DNA from: Catelliglobosispora koreensis DSM 44566
GTDB taxonomy: Bacteria > Actinomycetota > Actinomycetes > Mycobacteriales > Micromonosporaceae
Length of the DNA stretch: 64,000 bases
Reading direction: 5' to 3'
NCBI RefSeq assembly: GCF_000379685.1
Contig: NZ_KB903250.1
Span: forward strand, 624-64,623
Part shown: piece by piece, positions 6,900-15,725 of the stretch
How positions within the stretch are numbered: position 1 is the first letter of the stretch
Layout: each line of letters starts with the position of its first letter
Position numbers and translations under genes: made by a program
The notes under the pieces: generated by a model
Databases searched by the model: none
Seen by the model: the letters and a program-made list of their open reading frames with translations, nothing else
Told to the model about the DNA's origin: nothing

Positions 6900-7505
6900 C
6901 TAGTTGAGGTGCGGGTCGGAGGGGTAGTGCGCCACGGCGGCGGTCATTCCGCCTTGACGGCGGAGCACCAACTGCCACAGATCTTCGGGCGCGGCGAGGA
7001 AGGGGTCGGAGGGAAGCGCGGAGAACACGAACCACGAGCCTTCGTCGAGTTCACGTTCGAGCTGGCCGGCGCCCCAGCCCGCGTACCCGTGATAAACCCG
7101 GACATAATCCACCCGCTCAGCCACCTTCAGGGGCTCGCGGGACAGATCGAGCGTGCCAATCTGGCCGACGACGCGACTAAATCCGACAAAACCGGCCACA
7201 CCCGGACGAGCACGAGCAACGCAAATGGCCGAGTCCGCACCGACCGGGCCGCCTTCGAACAACACCTGCGGACCGCTTACGAGCGGCTCCCAGCCAGGCA
7301 GGACTTCACTAACCGACACGCCGGTGGGCCGGTTGAGGACGACGCCCAGTGCCCCGTCCGCCTCGTGGGCGAGCAGGAAGACGACCGTCCGCTCGAAATG
7401 GGGATCCCGCAGCGTGGGCATAGCCACGAGCAGACTCCCGGTTAGTGACTTCACCGCACCTCGCCCCAGGTCTTTCCATGTCATCCACGGATCACGTGAC
7501 GGCAT
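6900..7505 (-). CDS. YqgE/AlgH family protein (UPF0301)
   Basis: The protein (about 201 residues) has the family hallmarks: LTGSLLVAMPTLRDPHFERTVVFLLAH, then GALGVVLNRPTG, FEGGPVG, and near the C-terminus RVYHGYAGWGAGQLERELDEGSWF. The biochemical role of the family is unsettled. The start is uncertain: ATG at 7505 or at 7484 both fit, while a longer frame to 7598 would overlap the neighbouring nucleosidase gene. It lies downstream of the nucleosidase in the same direction and may share its transcript. Confidence 0.88.
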   Translation of the reverse strand: MPSRDPWMTWKDLGRGAVKSLTGSLLVAMPTLRDPHFERTVVFLLAHEADGALGVVLNRPTGVSVSEVLPGWEPLVSGPQVLFEGGPVGADSAICVARARPGVAGFVGFSRVVGQIGTLDLSREPLKVAERVDYVRVYHGYAGWGAGQLERELDEGSWFVFSALPSDPFLAAPEDLWQLVLRRQGGMTAAVAHYPSDPHLN

Positions 7506-7537
7506 GTTCAACAACCTAGCGAATTTGCGGGCAATGT

Positions 7538-8104
7538 CTATGACACCGCGAGCCAACCCGCCAAAGCGCGAGCGCATTCGTCCACAGCGGACGTCCATGT
7601 GCGAGCAGCGTCACCATCAGCGTCATCGCTGACATGCTTAACAATCCTCGTGGGTACGCCGAAAGCAGCGGCCGCGGCCGCCACCGCGTACCCCTCCATA
7701 TCCACCAGATCGGCCCGTTGCGCGAGCGCGGTGCGCAGCACTGGATCTGACACGAACACATCTCCGGTGGCCAGGACCGGCCCTTGTGGACGGAGGGCGA
7801 TCGGATCTCCGAAGGTGTAGCCCGTTAGAGCGAAGATCCCTGCCGTGTCAAAGTCGTGCTGGATAACGGTGGAGATCTCGTGGATGCCGCTAAAGCCTGA
7901 TCGCAGCGCACCGGCCGTCCCGAGGTTGATGATTTCACTCGGCTTTTCGCCGAGGGCAAGCAACCTCGTGACGGAAAGCGTGGCACAGTGCTTGCCAACG
8001 CCTGTGATCAAAATGGGCAGCGCCGGGCCGAAGTAGGCGGCTTCTTCAGGTAAAGCGGCCACGAGCAGTGGCCGCGTGCTGGATACGGTGCCGGTGAGGT
8101 GCAT
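7538..8104 (-). CDS. nucleoside phosphorylase-superfamily protein, MTA/SAH nucleosidase-like
   Basis: The protein has 188 residues, shorter than typical MTA/SAH nucleosidases (about 230). Superfamily features include LLVAALPEEAAYF at the N-terminus (catalytic acid region), NLGTAGAL (phosphate/ribose-loop-like), the substrate motif LVDMEGYAVAAAAAAFGVP with the ribose-binding Met-Glu, and IVKHVSDDADG with the purine-contacting Asp. It probably hydrolyses an adenine nucleoside or a related purine such as futalosine; the exact substrate is not visible. It lies 9 nt after a small hypothetical gene, so the two are likely an operon. Confidence 0.8.
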   Translation of the reverse strand: MHLTGTVSSTRPLLVAALPEEAAYFGPALPILITGVGKHCATLSVTRLLALGEKPSEIINLGTAGALRSGFSGIHEISTVIQHDFDTAGIFALTGYTFGDPIALRPQGPVLATGDVFVSDPVLRTALAQRADLVDMEGYAVAAAAAAFGVPTRIVKHVSDDADGDAARTWTSAVDECARALAGWLAVS

Positions 8105-8113
8105 CCCGGCAGT

Positions 8114-8371
8114 TTATGTTTCGCCTCCGAGGTCGACGGCATACGCCTGGTAGAGCAGATCGGCGGCCCGCTGGCGGAACGCCTTGAGTTTGGTGGCGAG
8201 CTGCTCGTGGTCTAACACATCGAAGGCTGCTAACAGCGCGCGCCGGTCTTCTTCAAGGCTCCGGATGCCACCTGCCAGCCGTGGGGCGTCCGCTATGACA
8301 TCCCGCAGTTTTGGCGCAGGGCCGAGCACGGTTGACTTCAGTTCGTCCAGCGAGGGGTGCATTTTTGTCAC
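8114..8371 (-). CDS. small hypothetical protein
   Basis: It encodes 85 residues rich in Leu, Ala and charged residues, predicted mostly helical (LAGGIRSLEEDRRALLAAFDVLDHEQLATKL), with no signal peptide or membrane segment. I do not recognise a family. ATG at 8371 is preceded by a GGAGGTGACA ribosome site. The gene ends 9 nt before the nucleosidase start and probably heads that operon, divergent from kstD. Confidence 0.65.
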   Translation of the reverse strand: MTKMHPSLDELKSTVLGPAPKLRDVIADAPRLAGGIRSLEEDRRALLAAFDVLDHEQLATKLKAFRQRAADLLYQAYAVDLGGET

Positions 8372-8526
8372 CTCCAGCGAGTCCTGCCTTCGATGGTGGA
8401 CAACAGGTGGCTGGTGTGTCTACAGATCTGCGGAACTGAACGGCCGTTAGGTTACACATTTGGACCGCGTTCTAATATCTATGCGGGCCTATAACCTTTT
8501 GCTATAACGGTCACGGACGCCAAAAT

Positions 8527-8540
8527 TGTAACCTGTTGCA
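8527..8540 (+). promoter_or_regulatory. KstR-like operator upstream of kstD
   Basis: The 14-mer TGTAACCTGTTGCA matches the published KstR consensus TnnAACnnGTTnnA at every specified position, and the flanks extend the dyad (TTG...CAA). It ends 12 nt before the kstD start, where a bound TetR-family repressor would block transcription. No kstR gene is in the window. Confidence 0.6.
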
Positions 8541-8552
8541 ATCGGAGGCCGG

Positions 8553-10199
8553 ATGACAACGGTGGCAGAGTACGACGTCGTTGTGGTTGGTGCGGGAGCG
8601 GCAGGCATGACCGCCGCGCTGGCTGCCCAGAGCCGCGGACTACAGACGATCGTGATTGAAAAAGGTGCGAAGTTCGGCGGCAACAGCGCCCGGTCGGGCG
8701 CGGGAATCTGGGTTCCCAACAACGAAGTGATCCTCGCGGCGGGTGTACCCGACACCGCCGACAAGGCACGCCAATACATGGCGCGTGTCGTCGGTTCGAC
8801 CGTGAGCGCGGCACGGCAGCAAGCGTTTCTCAGCGCGGGCCCAGCGGCGATCTCGTTCATCGTGCGCAACAGTCCCTTGCGCTTTCGCTACATGGAGTCC
8901 TATTCGGACTATTACCCGGAGTTCTACGGCGGCATGCCCAACGGCCGCTCGGTCGAGCCGGCCGTGTTCGATCTCAACATTCTCGGCGCGGAGGCACAAA
9001 ACCTTCTCCCCGCTTACGTTCCCTCGCCCGACGGAACCGTGGTCTACACCACGGATTACCGGTGGCTGAACCTGATCGCCCGGCACCCGCAAGGGCTCGC
9101 CACGGCGACCGAGATCGTGACGCGTTACCTGGCCCTTGCCGCGCAAGGGCAACGGCCCGTCACGATGGGGCAAGCCCTTGCTGGCGGTCTGCGCGCGGGG
9201 CTGATGGCGAAAGGGGTGCCGGTCTGGCTCAACTGTCCGCTCAACGAGCTTTACGTCGAGAATGGCCGTGTCGCTGGGGTCTGGGCCACCCGTCAAGGCA
9301 ACGAATATCTCATCAAGGCACGCCGCGGCGTGATCGTGTGCAGTGGCGGCTTTGAGCACAACGAGCGCATGCGCAAGGAGTGGCAATCCGAACCGATCGG
9401 CGTCGAGTGGACGGTCGGTGCGACCACGAACACCGGTGACGGCATCGAAGCTGGACGCCGCGCTGGAGCCGAGCTGAAGCTGATGGACGACGCGTGGTGG
9501 GGCCCGGCGATCCCCCTGCCCGAGGGTCCCTACTTCTGCCTCGCCGAAAGAACGTTGCCTGGCAACATCTTCGTCAACAGCGCGGGCAAACGGTTCGTCA
9601 ACGAGGCCGCTCCCTACAGCGATGTCGTCCACGTGATGTACGAGAAGAACACGCCCGAGGTCTCCACGATCCCGTGCTGGATGATCACGGATCAGAAGTA
9701 CCGCAACAGGTATCTGTTCAAGACAACGGCACCGCTGCTCGAGTTGCCGCAGTCGTGGTACGACAGTGGAGCCGTGCACAAGGCGTGGACGCTAGACGAT
9801 CTGGCCCGCCGGATCAACGTGCCCGCGGGCAATCTCAAGAACTCCGTCGTGCGGTTCAACTGGCAGGCGTTCACGGGACGCGATCCCGACTACAAGCGCG
9901 GTGACAGTCACTACGACCACTACTTCGCCGATCCGGTGCAGTGGCCTAACGAATGTCTTGCCACACTTGATATCGCGCCGTTCTACGCGTTCAAGATCGT
10001 GCCTGGTGACCTGGGCACGAAGGGCGGCATGCTGACAGACACCAAGGCACGGGTCGTGCGGCCCGATGGTTCGGTGATCCCAGGGTTTTACGCGGCCGGT
10101 AACGCGAGCGCCGCCGTCATGGGACACAGCTATGCCGGTGCCGGCTCAACGCTCGGCCCCGCCATGACTTTCGGCTACCTCGCTGGCATGGATGTCTAA
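8553..10199 (+). CDS. kstD: 3-ketosteroid delta-1-dehydrogenase-type flavoprotein
   Basis: This 548-residue FAD enzyme begins with a Rossmann dinucleotide motif (VVVVGAGAAGMTAALAA) and IEKGAKFGGNSARSG for ribose binding. The KstD signatures are the YYPEFYGGMPNGRS region, GGFEHNERMR, and the C-terminal SYAGAGSTLGPAMTFGY that holds the catalytic Tyr and the FAD cap. It should introduce the 1,2 double bond into 3-ketosteroids or act on a related cyclic ketone. ATG at 8553 follows GGAGG. No other steroid genes are nearby, so it is a lone member. Fumarate-reductase/succinate-type homologues are the main alternative. Confidence 0.88.
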   Translation: MTTVAEYDVVVVGAGAAGMTAALAAQSRGLQTIVIEKGAKFGGNSARSGAGIWVPNNEVILAAGVPDTADKARQYMARVVGSTVSAARQQAFLSAGPAAISFIVRNSPLRFRYMESYSDYYPEFYGGMPNGRSVEPAVFDLNILGAEAQNLLPAYVPSPDGTVVYTTDYRWLNLIARHPQGLATATEIVTRYLALAAQGQRPVTMGQALAGGLRAGLMAKGVPVWLNCPLNELYVENGRVAGVWATRQGNEYLIKARRGVIVCSGGFEHNERMRKEWQSEPIGVEWTVGATTNTGDGIEAGRRAGAELKLMDDAWWGPAIPLPEGPYFCLAERTLPGNIFVNSAGKRFVNEAAPYSDVVHVMYEKNTPEVSTIPCWMITDQKYRNRYLFKTTAPLLELPQSWYDSGAVHKAWTLDDLARRINVPAGNLKNSVVRFNWQAFTGRDPDYKRGDSHYDHYFADPVQWPNECLATLDIAPFYAFKIVPGDLGTKGGMLTDTKARVVRPDGSVIPGFYAAGNASAAVMGHSYAGAGSTLGPAMTFGYLAGMDV

Positions 10200-11116
10200 A
10201 CAGGACGCAGCAACAGCCGCACCGACGTGCCCGCCGGGCTGACGTAAGTGCGGACCAGATCGCACAGCACGTTGACGAGAATGAGGCCGTGACCCGGCCC
10301 GACCCCGTTCGCCGGAGGAATCCGGCCGGCGAGCGGGGGCAACTGACCGCCATCATCGGCTTGCAGCACAAGGTTTCCGCTGTCTTGCCACGCGGCAAGC
10401 TGACCGCCACCGCGGGTGTGCTGGAGCGTGTTGGCCGCGAGCTCGTTGGCCGCCTGCACCGCCTGGGCGGTCCGCATCGCTGACAGGCCAGCCTTAAATC
10501 CTTGCACGGCAACGAAGTCTCGTACCCTCGCGAGGTGTGAAGGCTCGTTGTAGGCGATCACCGCGGCGGCACTCGGCGCGTCCTCAAACGGAACGTTGAA
10601 CTTCAGCCACGCGCACGGGTCGTATTTACTGCTGACCCGCGTCAAACCGTGGTCGGCCAGCGTGGGATGTGTCAACTCAGCCGTCGCCAGCACTTGCGGG
10701 CTAAGGGAATCAGCGTCATAGGGGCACACGATGACAGCCCCGCCGGTATAGGGTAGGACCTCGTTCACCAATGCCTCATGCATCGCGCACGCTGAATACT
10801 CCGCGTCGCTGCGCCCCGGCCAAGCGGGCTCGCCAATGAAATGCACGCGCCGCCCAATGTGACGCCCGACGGCCGACATCAAAACCCCAGGAAGGATGCG
10901 CCCAGGATTGCGGCCAGCTTGCGCCATGTCGACCCATTCAACATTGGCGTTGGTACGAGGTGACAAGCTCTCGCGCAGCAAGCTCAGGTTGGGCTCGGGT
11001 AGCGCGGCGACCACCGGAAAACCGTCGTGAAGCGACCTGTCGATGAACACGCTGAGCTGGGCCGTGTAGTCACTACGGCCACGATAGAACAGCCCAAAAT
11101 GATCGATCGCCCCCAT
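10196..11116 (-). CDS. MEDS sensory domain plus HATPase (anti-sigma-factor-like) regulator
   Basis: The protein (306 residues) joins an N-terminal MEDS/DcmR-type sensory domain (DHFGLFYRGRSDYTAQLSVFI, then VVAALPEPNLSLLR) to a C-terminal GHKL ATPase (N-box AANELAANTLQH, G-box GPGHGLILVN). This architecture is common in sporulating actinomycetes and is thought to act in partner-switching control of sigma factors. ATG at 11116 fits the domain start; the longer GTG at 11158 adds an unconserved leader. Its end overlaps kstD convergently by 4 nt. No anti-anti-sigma partner is adjacent. Confidence 0.82.
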   Translation of the reverse strand: MGAIDHFGLFYRGRSDYTAQLSVFIDRSLHDGFPVVAALPEPNLSLLRESLSPRTNANVEWVDMAQAGRNPGRILPGVLMSAVGRHIGRRVHFIGEPAWPGRSDAEYSACAMHEALVNEVLPYTGGAVIVCPYDADSLSPQVLATAELTHPTLADHGLTRVSSKYDPCAWLKFNVPFEDAPSAAAVIAYNEPSHLARVRDFVAVQGFKAGLSAMRTAQAVQAANELAANTLQHTRGGGQLAAWQDSGNLVLQADDGGQLPPLAGRIPPANGVGPGHGLILVNVLCDLVRTYVSPAGTSVRLLLRPV

Positions 11117-11265
11117 AGTCTGGGCACAGTAACATCGCACACGTGGTGCGGCATGCACATACCTCGAATTCTCCGCTGGCCCTTAAATACGACATTTCGC
11201 CTGCGAAGATTTAGGTGGAGCTAAAGCATTGGAGGCTGTCAGAGGGCGCTGACAGACTCCGGTTC

Positions 11266-12048
11266 ATGACTAACGCTGAGCTGTTCCGCTCTTTGCACGT
11301 GCCTGGCACGCCACTTGTTCTCGTCAACGCCTGGGATGTGGCGAGCGCCCGCATCGCCGAGGCGGCAGGCTCCACAGCCGTTGCCACCACGAGTGCTGGT
11401 GTCGCTTGGAGCCTGGGCGCGCCAGACGGTGATGTGCTTGACCGTGACCAAGCTGTCGAGCTCATCAAACGCATCGTCAAAGCGGTGTCGGTTCCGGTGA
11501 CCGCCGACATTGAGGGCGGCTTTGGCACCACCCCGGCCGAGGTGGGCGAGACCATCACCGCCGTCATCGCGGCGGGAGCGGTTGGCGTCAACATTGAAGA
11601 CGGTGACCGCGACGCGCAGACCACAGCGGCTCGCCTGGCGGCGGCACGGGCAGCGGCGGACGCCTCGGGGGTGCCGCTGTTCATCAACGCCAGGATCGAC
11701 ACTTATCTGCGCGGATTTGGTGGCATCGCGGAAACGCTCGACCGCGCGGCCGCTTATATCGCCGCCGGCGCTGACGGCATCTTCGTGCCGGGAGTGGCCG
11801 ATCCGGCACTCATCAAGGAACTGGCCGCGAGCATCAACGCTCCGCTCAACATCCTTGCCGGGCCGGGATCACCGTCCATTCCCGACCTCGGCGCGCTCGG
11901 TGCGGCTCGCGTGAGCCTTGGTTCCTCAGTGGCGCAGGCGGCCTACTCGATCGCACAGGAAGCCGCTAAGGAAGCGCTGACGTCTGGCACCTATGAGTCG
12001 CTTAACCGCTCGCTTGACTACGGCGCCATCAACTCGCTTCTGCGCTAG
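11266..12048 (+). CDS. isocitrate lyase/PEP mutase family protein
   Basis: This 260-residue TIM-barrel protein starts LVLVNAWDVASARIAEAAG. The strand bearing TTSAGVAWSLG follows, then the metal-binding ADIEGGFG near residue 80 and VGVNIEDG near 108. Active-site INARIDTYLRG and GADGIFVPG come after. Members cleave or rearrange C-C or C-P bonds of small 2-oxo acids (PEP mutase, methylisocitrate lyase, oxaloacetate hydrolase types). ATG at 11266 matches the domain start. The specific substrate cannot be read from the sequence. Confidence 0.85.
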   Translation: MTNAELFRSLHVPGTPLVLVNAWDVASARIAEAAGSTAVATTSAGVAWSLGAPDGDVLDRDQAVELIKRIVKAVSVPVTADIEGGFGTTPAEVGETITAVIAAGAVGVNIEDGDRDAQTTAARLAAARAAADASGVPLFINARIDTYLRGFGGIAETLDRAAAYIAAGADGIFVPGVADPALIKELAASINAPLNILAGPGSPSIPDLGALGAARVSLGSSVAQAAYSIAQEAAKEALTSGTYESLNRSLDYGAINSLLR

Positions 12049-12134
12049 GTGACGCCGCTGCGCACGCGGTAATTGCGTTGCTGCGGCGGGCCAGGCCGTG
12101 CAGGCTGGAACCTCGTCTTCGAGCAGGGGGTTTC

Positions 12135-15100
12135 ATGCGCCTCATCCGCGATTTGTGGTCGGCCTCACCCCGCCGCACCGGCCTGATCATGGCTCTCATC
12201 GTGATCAGTGCCGCAGGGCAGGCCGCCGCGGCCGCGCTCGCCGGGCCGGTGCTGTTGTACCGGTCGTCACTGCTCTTTGGGGTGCTGGCAGCAGCACTCG
12301 TGGTCAACGTTCTGGGCAGCCTGGCCATCGATTTGCTCGCGGCCCGCTTAACCGCCGAATGGTCAGCGGGAGTACGCCGTGAGTTGTGCCGCGTCGCCAT
12401 GGGCCAGGAACTGACCGCCCTTGAATCCACTCCAGTGGGTGAACTTCTCGACCGCATCGACGGCGACGTATATCAAGTCGCGTCGATCCTCCGCGGCCCG
12501 GGCGTTCGGCTAGCGCAGTCGATCGCCATCGGTGCCCTTTCCGTTGCCGTGTCACTGTTCGTCTGGTGGCCGGCCGGCGTCGCCATGATTGTCGTCCTCG
12601 CCTTGCTCGGCTGGAAGTTGCGCAAGCCAGCGATGGCGATCGCTCCCGCCCGCGCGGCCGAAGAGGAAGCGTGGTCAGACCTGGCCGCTGTGATGGAAGA
12701 AGCCATTCACGGGCAGGATGACATTCGCACGAGCTTGGCGCGGCCCTACGTGCTTCGCTTGTTTGCCAAGCGATCCCGTGTCGTGCTTGAGCGCGGCCGG
12801 ATCGTGTGGCGCATGACCGCCCGCGTGACGTTCGCCGCTTCGGGCGTTACCCGCCTTGGCATCATCGCCGTGGTCGCGGCTGGCGCGTGGGGACTTTACG
12901 CCGGCTACGTCGACGGTGCCCGGCTGACGGCGATCTGGCTACTCGCTCTCGCCTTCGGCTTCACCGTCGAGCACTTGAGCCGCATGATCCCGGAAGTTCA
13001 GAACGCCCTCGGCGCCTGGATGCGGGTCGTCATGCTGCGTTCGGCCGAGCAGGAGCCCACGGGCGGATCCGTTCCCCTGAAAGGCGATCTGGTCATTCGT
13101 GACCTGACGTTCTCCTACGGTGAGCGTCCCGTCCTGTCGCGGGTCAACCTGACCTTCCGCCGTGGGCGCTCCTACGCGCTCATCGGCCGCACCGGTTCGG
13201 GCAAGTCCACGCTGTCGAAGGTGCTGACGCGCGCCGTTGAAGTACCGGCTGATTCGGTGTTTCTGTCCGGAGTGGACTTGCGGCTCCTTGACGTCGAACA
13301 GCTCCGCAGGCACGTCGCCGTCGTTCCACAACGGACAGACATTCTCGTGGGGACGCTCGCTGAGAACGTGGCGCTGTTTGACCCTGTGCTGCTGTCGTCC
13401 GCGGAGCGGGCGATGGCCGATCTCGGACTGTCCGCTTGGGTGGCTGAGCTGCCCGACAGGATGCAGACCAAACTGGGCGACGGCGGACACGCTTTGTCGG
13501 CTGGGCAGGAACAGCTCGTCGCGTTCGCCCGCATCCTCGTGCGCGATCCCGACGTCGTCATCCTCGACGAAGCCACCGCCCGCATGGACCCGATCACGGA
13601 AGCTCAGGTGCAGCGAGCCACCGAACACCTGCTCCGCGACCGGATCGGCATCGTCATCGCCCACCGGCTCTCGTCCGTGCGCAAGTGCGACGAGGTCGTC
13701 GTGCTCGCCGACGGCGAGGTTATCGAGGCCGGTCCTCTCGTTGCCTCCCAACGGTTCGCCGATCTGCTAGCCGCAAGCGAAGCCGCCCTAGCGGCTCCCT
13801 CTCCGGCTGGAACCACCGTGTCACCCGGACCCGCTTCGGGCGGCAACGGCTCCACCGCGACGGCCGGACTCGCTTCGGCGCCGGCGCTTGACGGATCCGC
13901 TCACGCCGACGAGACGATGGATGCCAGGGTTTCGGCTGGACGGGTCGCGACGGTGGTGCGGGGCACGAAGCAGGCGGAGTTGCCACCGGACACCGTAGAC
14001 ATGAGCCACAACTTGCCGCGGGTCGATCCGCCGGCACTGCCGCCTACTCCGCGGACGCGGACCCTCCGCGAGATCGTTCGCTTGGCGACCAACGATCCCC
14101 GGTTCGGCCTCGCGGCCGTGGTGCTGTTCCTCGTCATGGTTGTGGCCGGTCTCGACGGCGCTATCCTGCCGTGGTTGTGGGCCGACCTTGTCGACGGCAC
14201 CGGCGGTTTCGTCTGGCCCGCCGTGGGCATCGTCGCGGCCCTGCTCATCACCGCACCGATTCCCTTCTACACCAACGTGTGGTTTCCCGAGTGGTGGGTT
14301 CGGCAGATGCTGCGCATCAGCCTGCGGCTCGTGCACGGTCAGACCGGCCCGCGCCGGGTCAGCGCGCACACGCCCGCTGAAGTGGTCGCCCAAAGCGGTG
14401 ACACGGAACGGGTTGTGGTCCTCGCTGACAATACGATCGACCAGACCGCTTGTGTCGCCACGATTGTGGCGATGACCGTCGTCTCCGGCTCGATCGTCCC
14501 GGCATTGTTCTTCGCCGGGACGATGCTTGTTTCGGGCCTGGCTGCGTTGACGTTTGGCCCACGGCTGGCTGCCTTCGCTAAGGGGACGGTCGCGGCCCGG
14601 GCCGCTTTCGCCACCGCGCTGACGTCGTCACTGTCGTCCGCGCGCACTGTCAAGCTCGCGGGCGCTGTCAAGCCGGTCCTCGACCACCTCGCCCGGCTCG
14701 ACCTCGACCGCAGTGAGCGCCAGCGGCAGGAGATCGCCATCCAGGTGTGGGCTCGCTCCACGCCCTCGATCCTCAGTGGACTCCTGCCCATTGCCGCGTG
14801 GGGGCTTTACCTCAACGGGCAGCTGACTTCGGCAGGCGTACTCATTGTGGTTTCCACTCTTGGAGCGGCGCGATGGTTCGCCTGGACCACGGCCTCGCTG
14901 ATCTCACAGCTGCCCTCTGCCCGGGTCTGGACACATCGGACAGTCGCGATGGCCGGTGTCGGCAACTACTCCGCCTCGGTTCCGGGTGTGGACATCTCGG
15001 CAGGCACCGCGCCGGCACCGGAGATCGCGCCGCGGCACCCGCTGGAGCGCTTGGAGCTCAAGCGGTTCAGCGCGGTTCACGAGGACGGCATGGTCGCGGC

Positions 15101-15725
15101 ACAGGATGTCGACCTGACCGTGGACCGGGGCCAGCTCGTGCTCGTGCTCGGACCCGTCGGCTCGGGCAAGTCCTCGCTGCTGCGGGCCTTGGCCGGCATC
15201 GTGCACCATTCAGGCACGTTGCGCTGGAACAACCTGGACGTACGCGATCCGGAGAAGTTCCTGCGGCCGAACCAGGTCGGTTACGTGGCGCAGCTGCCGC
15301 GTGTGCTGTCAGGGACCATCTCTGACAACATCGCTCTGGGCTTTGGTCATGACCCGAAGACCGCTGTGACCACGGCTCAGCTAGACCATGACCTGTCTGC
15401 TGCCGGGGCTGGCCTCGGTTTGCTGATCGGACACAAGGGCACGCGCCTGTCCGGTGGTCAGCTGCAACGGCTGGCCCTGGCCCGGGCGCTCGCCCCGAAC
15501 ACGGAGCTGCTCGTGGCTGACGACGTGTCGTCCGCTTTGGACGTCACGACGGAACTTCAGCTCTGGCAAGCTCTTCGCGCCCATGGCGTAACGGTGATCG
15601 GGTCAACCAACAAGGCTGCTGCCCTGCTGCAAGCGGACAAGGTCGTGGTCCTCCTAGGCGGCCGGGTCGCCGCTGTTGGCCGCTGGCGCGACCTTGAACC
15701 CAGGTGGCACCACCTCGCGGGTTAG
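12135..15725 (+). CDS. fused full-length ABC transporter (TMD-NBD-TMD-NBD)
   Basis: This 1196-residue single chain has two ABC-exporter halves. NBD1 has Walker A GRTGSGKS near residue 350, signature LSAGQ and Walker B VVILDEAT with H-loop IVIAHRLSS. NBD2 has Walker A GPVGSGKS near 1005, signature LSGGQLQR and Walker B LLVADD near 1122, where the usual catalytic Glu is Asp, and the expected H-loop His is Ser/Thr-like (VIGSTNKAA). This predicts one canonical and one degenerate site. An Ala/Pro/Ser-rich linker spans about 545-640. ATG at 12135 follows AGGGGG. It is probably a drug or peptide/lipid exporter; substrate unknown. Two separate half-transporters are common in relatives, so the fusion is notable. 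Confidence 0.9.
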   Translation: MRLIRDLWSASPRRTGLIMALIVISAAGQAAAAALAGPVLLYRSSLLFGVLAAALVVNVLGSLAIDLLAARLTAEWSAGVRRELCRVAMGQELTALESTPVGELLDRIDGDVYQVASILRGPGVRLAQSIAIGALSVAVSLFVWWPAGVAMIVVLALLGWKLRKPAMAIAPARAAEEEAWSDLAAVMEEAIHGQDDIRTSLARPYVLRLFAKRSRVVLERGRIVWRMTARVTFAASGVTRLGIIAVVAAGAWGLYAGYVDGARLTAIWLLALAFGFTVEHLSRMIPEVQNALGAWMRVVMLRSAEQEPTGGSVPLKGDLVIRDLTFSYGERPVLSRVNLTFRRGRSYALIGRTGSGKSTLSKVLTRAVEVPADSVFLSGVDLRLLDVEQLRRHVAVVPQRTDILVGTLAENVALFDPVLLSSAERAMADLGLSAWVAELPDRMQTKLGDGGHALSAGQEQLVAFARILVRDPDVVILDEATARMDPITEAQVQRATEHLLRDRIGIVIAHRLSSVRKCDEVVVLADGEVIEAGPLVASQRFADLLAASEAALAAPSPAGTTVSPGPASGGNGSTATAGLASAPALDGSAHADETMDARVSAGRVATVVRGTKQAELPPDTVDMSHNLPRVDPPALPPTPRTRTLREIVRLATNDPRFGLAAVVLFLVMVVAGLDGAILPWLWADLVDGTGGFVWPAVGIVAALLITAPIPFYTNVWFPEWWVRQMLRISLRLVHGQTGPRRVSAHTPAEVVAQSGDTERVVVLADNTIDQTACVATIVAMTVVSGSIVPALFFAGTMLVSGLAALTFGPRLAAFAKGTVAARAAFATALTSSLSSARTVKLAGAVKPVLDHLARLDLDRSERQRQEIAIQVWARSTPSILSGLLPIAAWGLYLNGQLTSAGVLIVVSTLGAARWFAWTTASLISQLPSARVWTHRTVAMAGVGNYSASVPGVDISAGTAPAPEIAPRHPLERLELKRFSAVHEDGMVAAQDVDLTVDRGQLVLVLGPVGSGKSSLLRALAGIVHHSGTLRWNNLDVRDPEKFLRPNQVGYVAQLPRVLSGTISDNIALGFGHDPKTAVTTAQLDHDLSAAGAGLGLLIGHKGTRLSGGQLQRLALARALAPNTELLVADDVSSALDVTTELQLWQALRAHGVTVIGSTNKAAALLQADKVVVLLGGRVAAVGRWRDLEPRWHHLAG

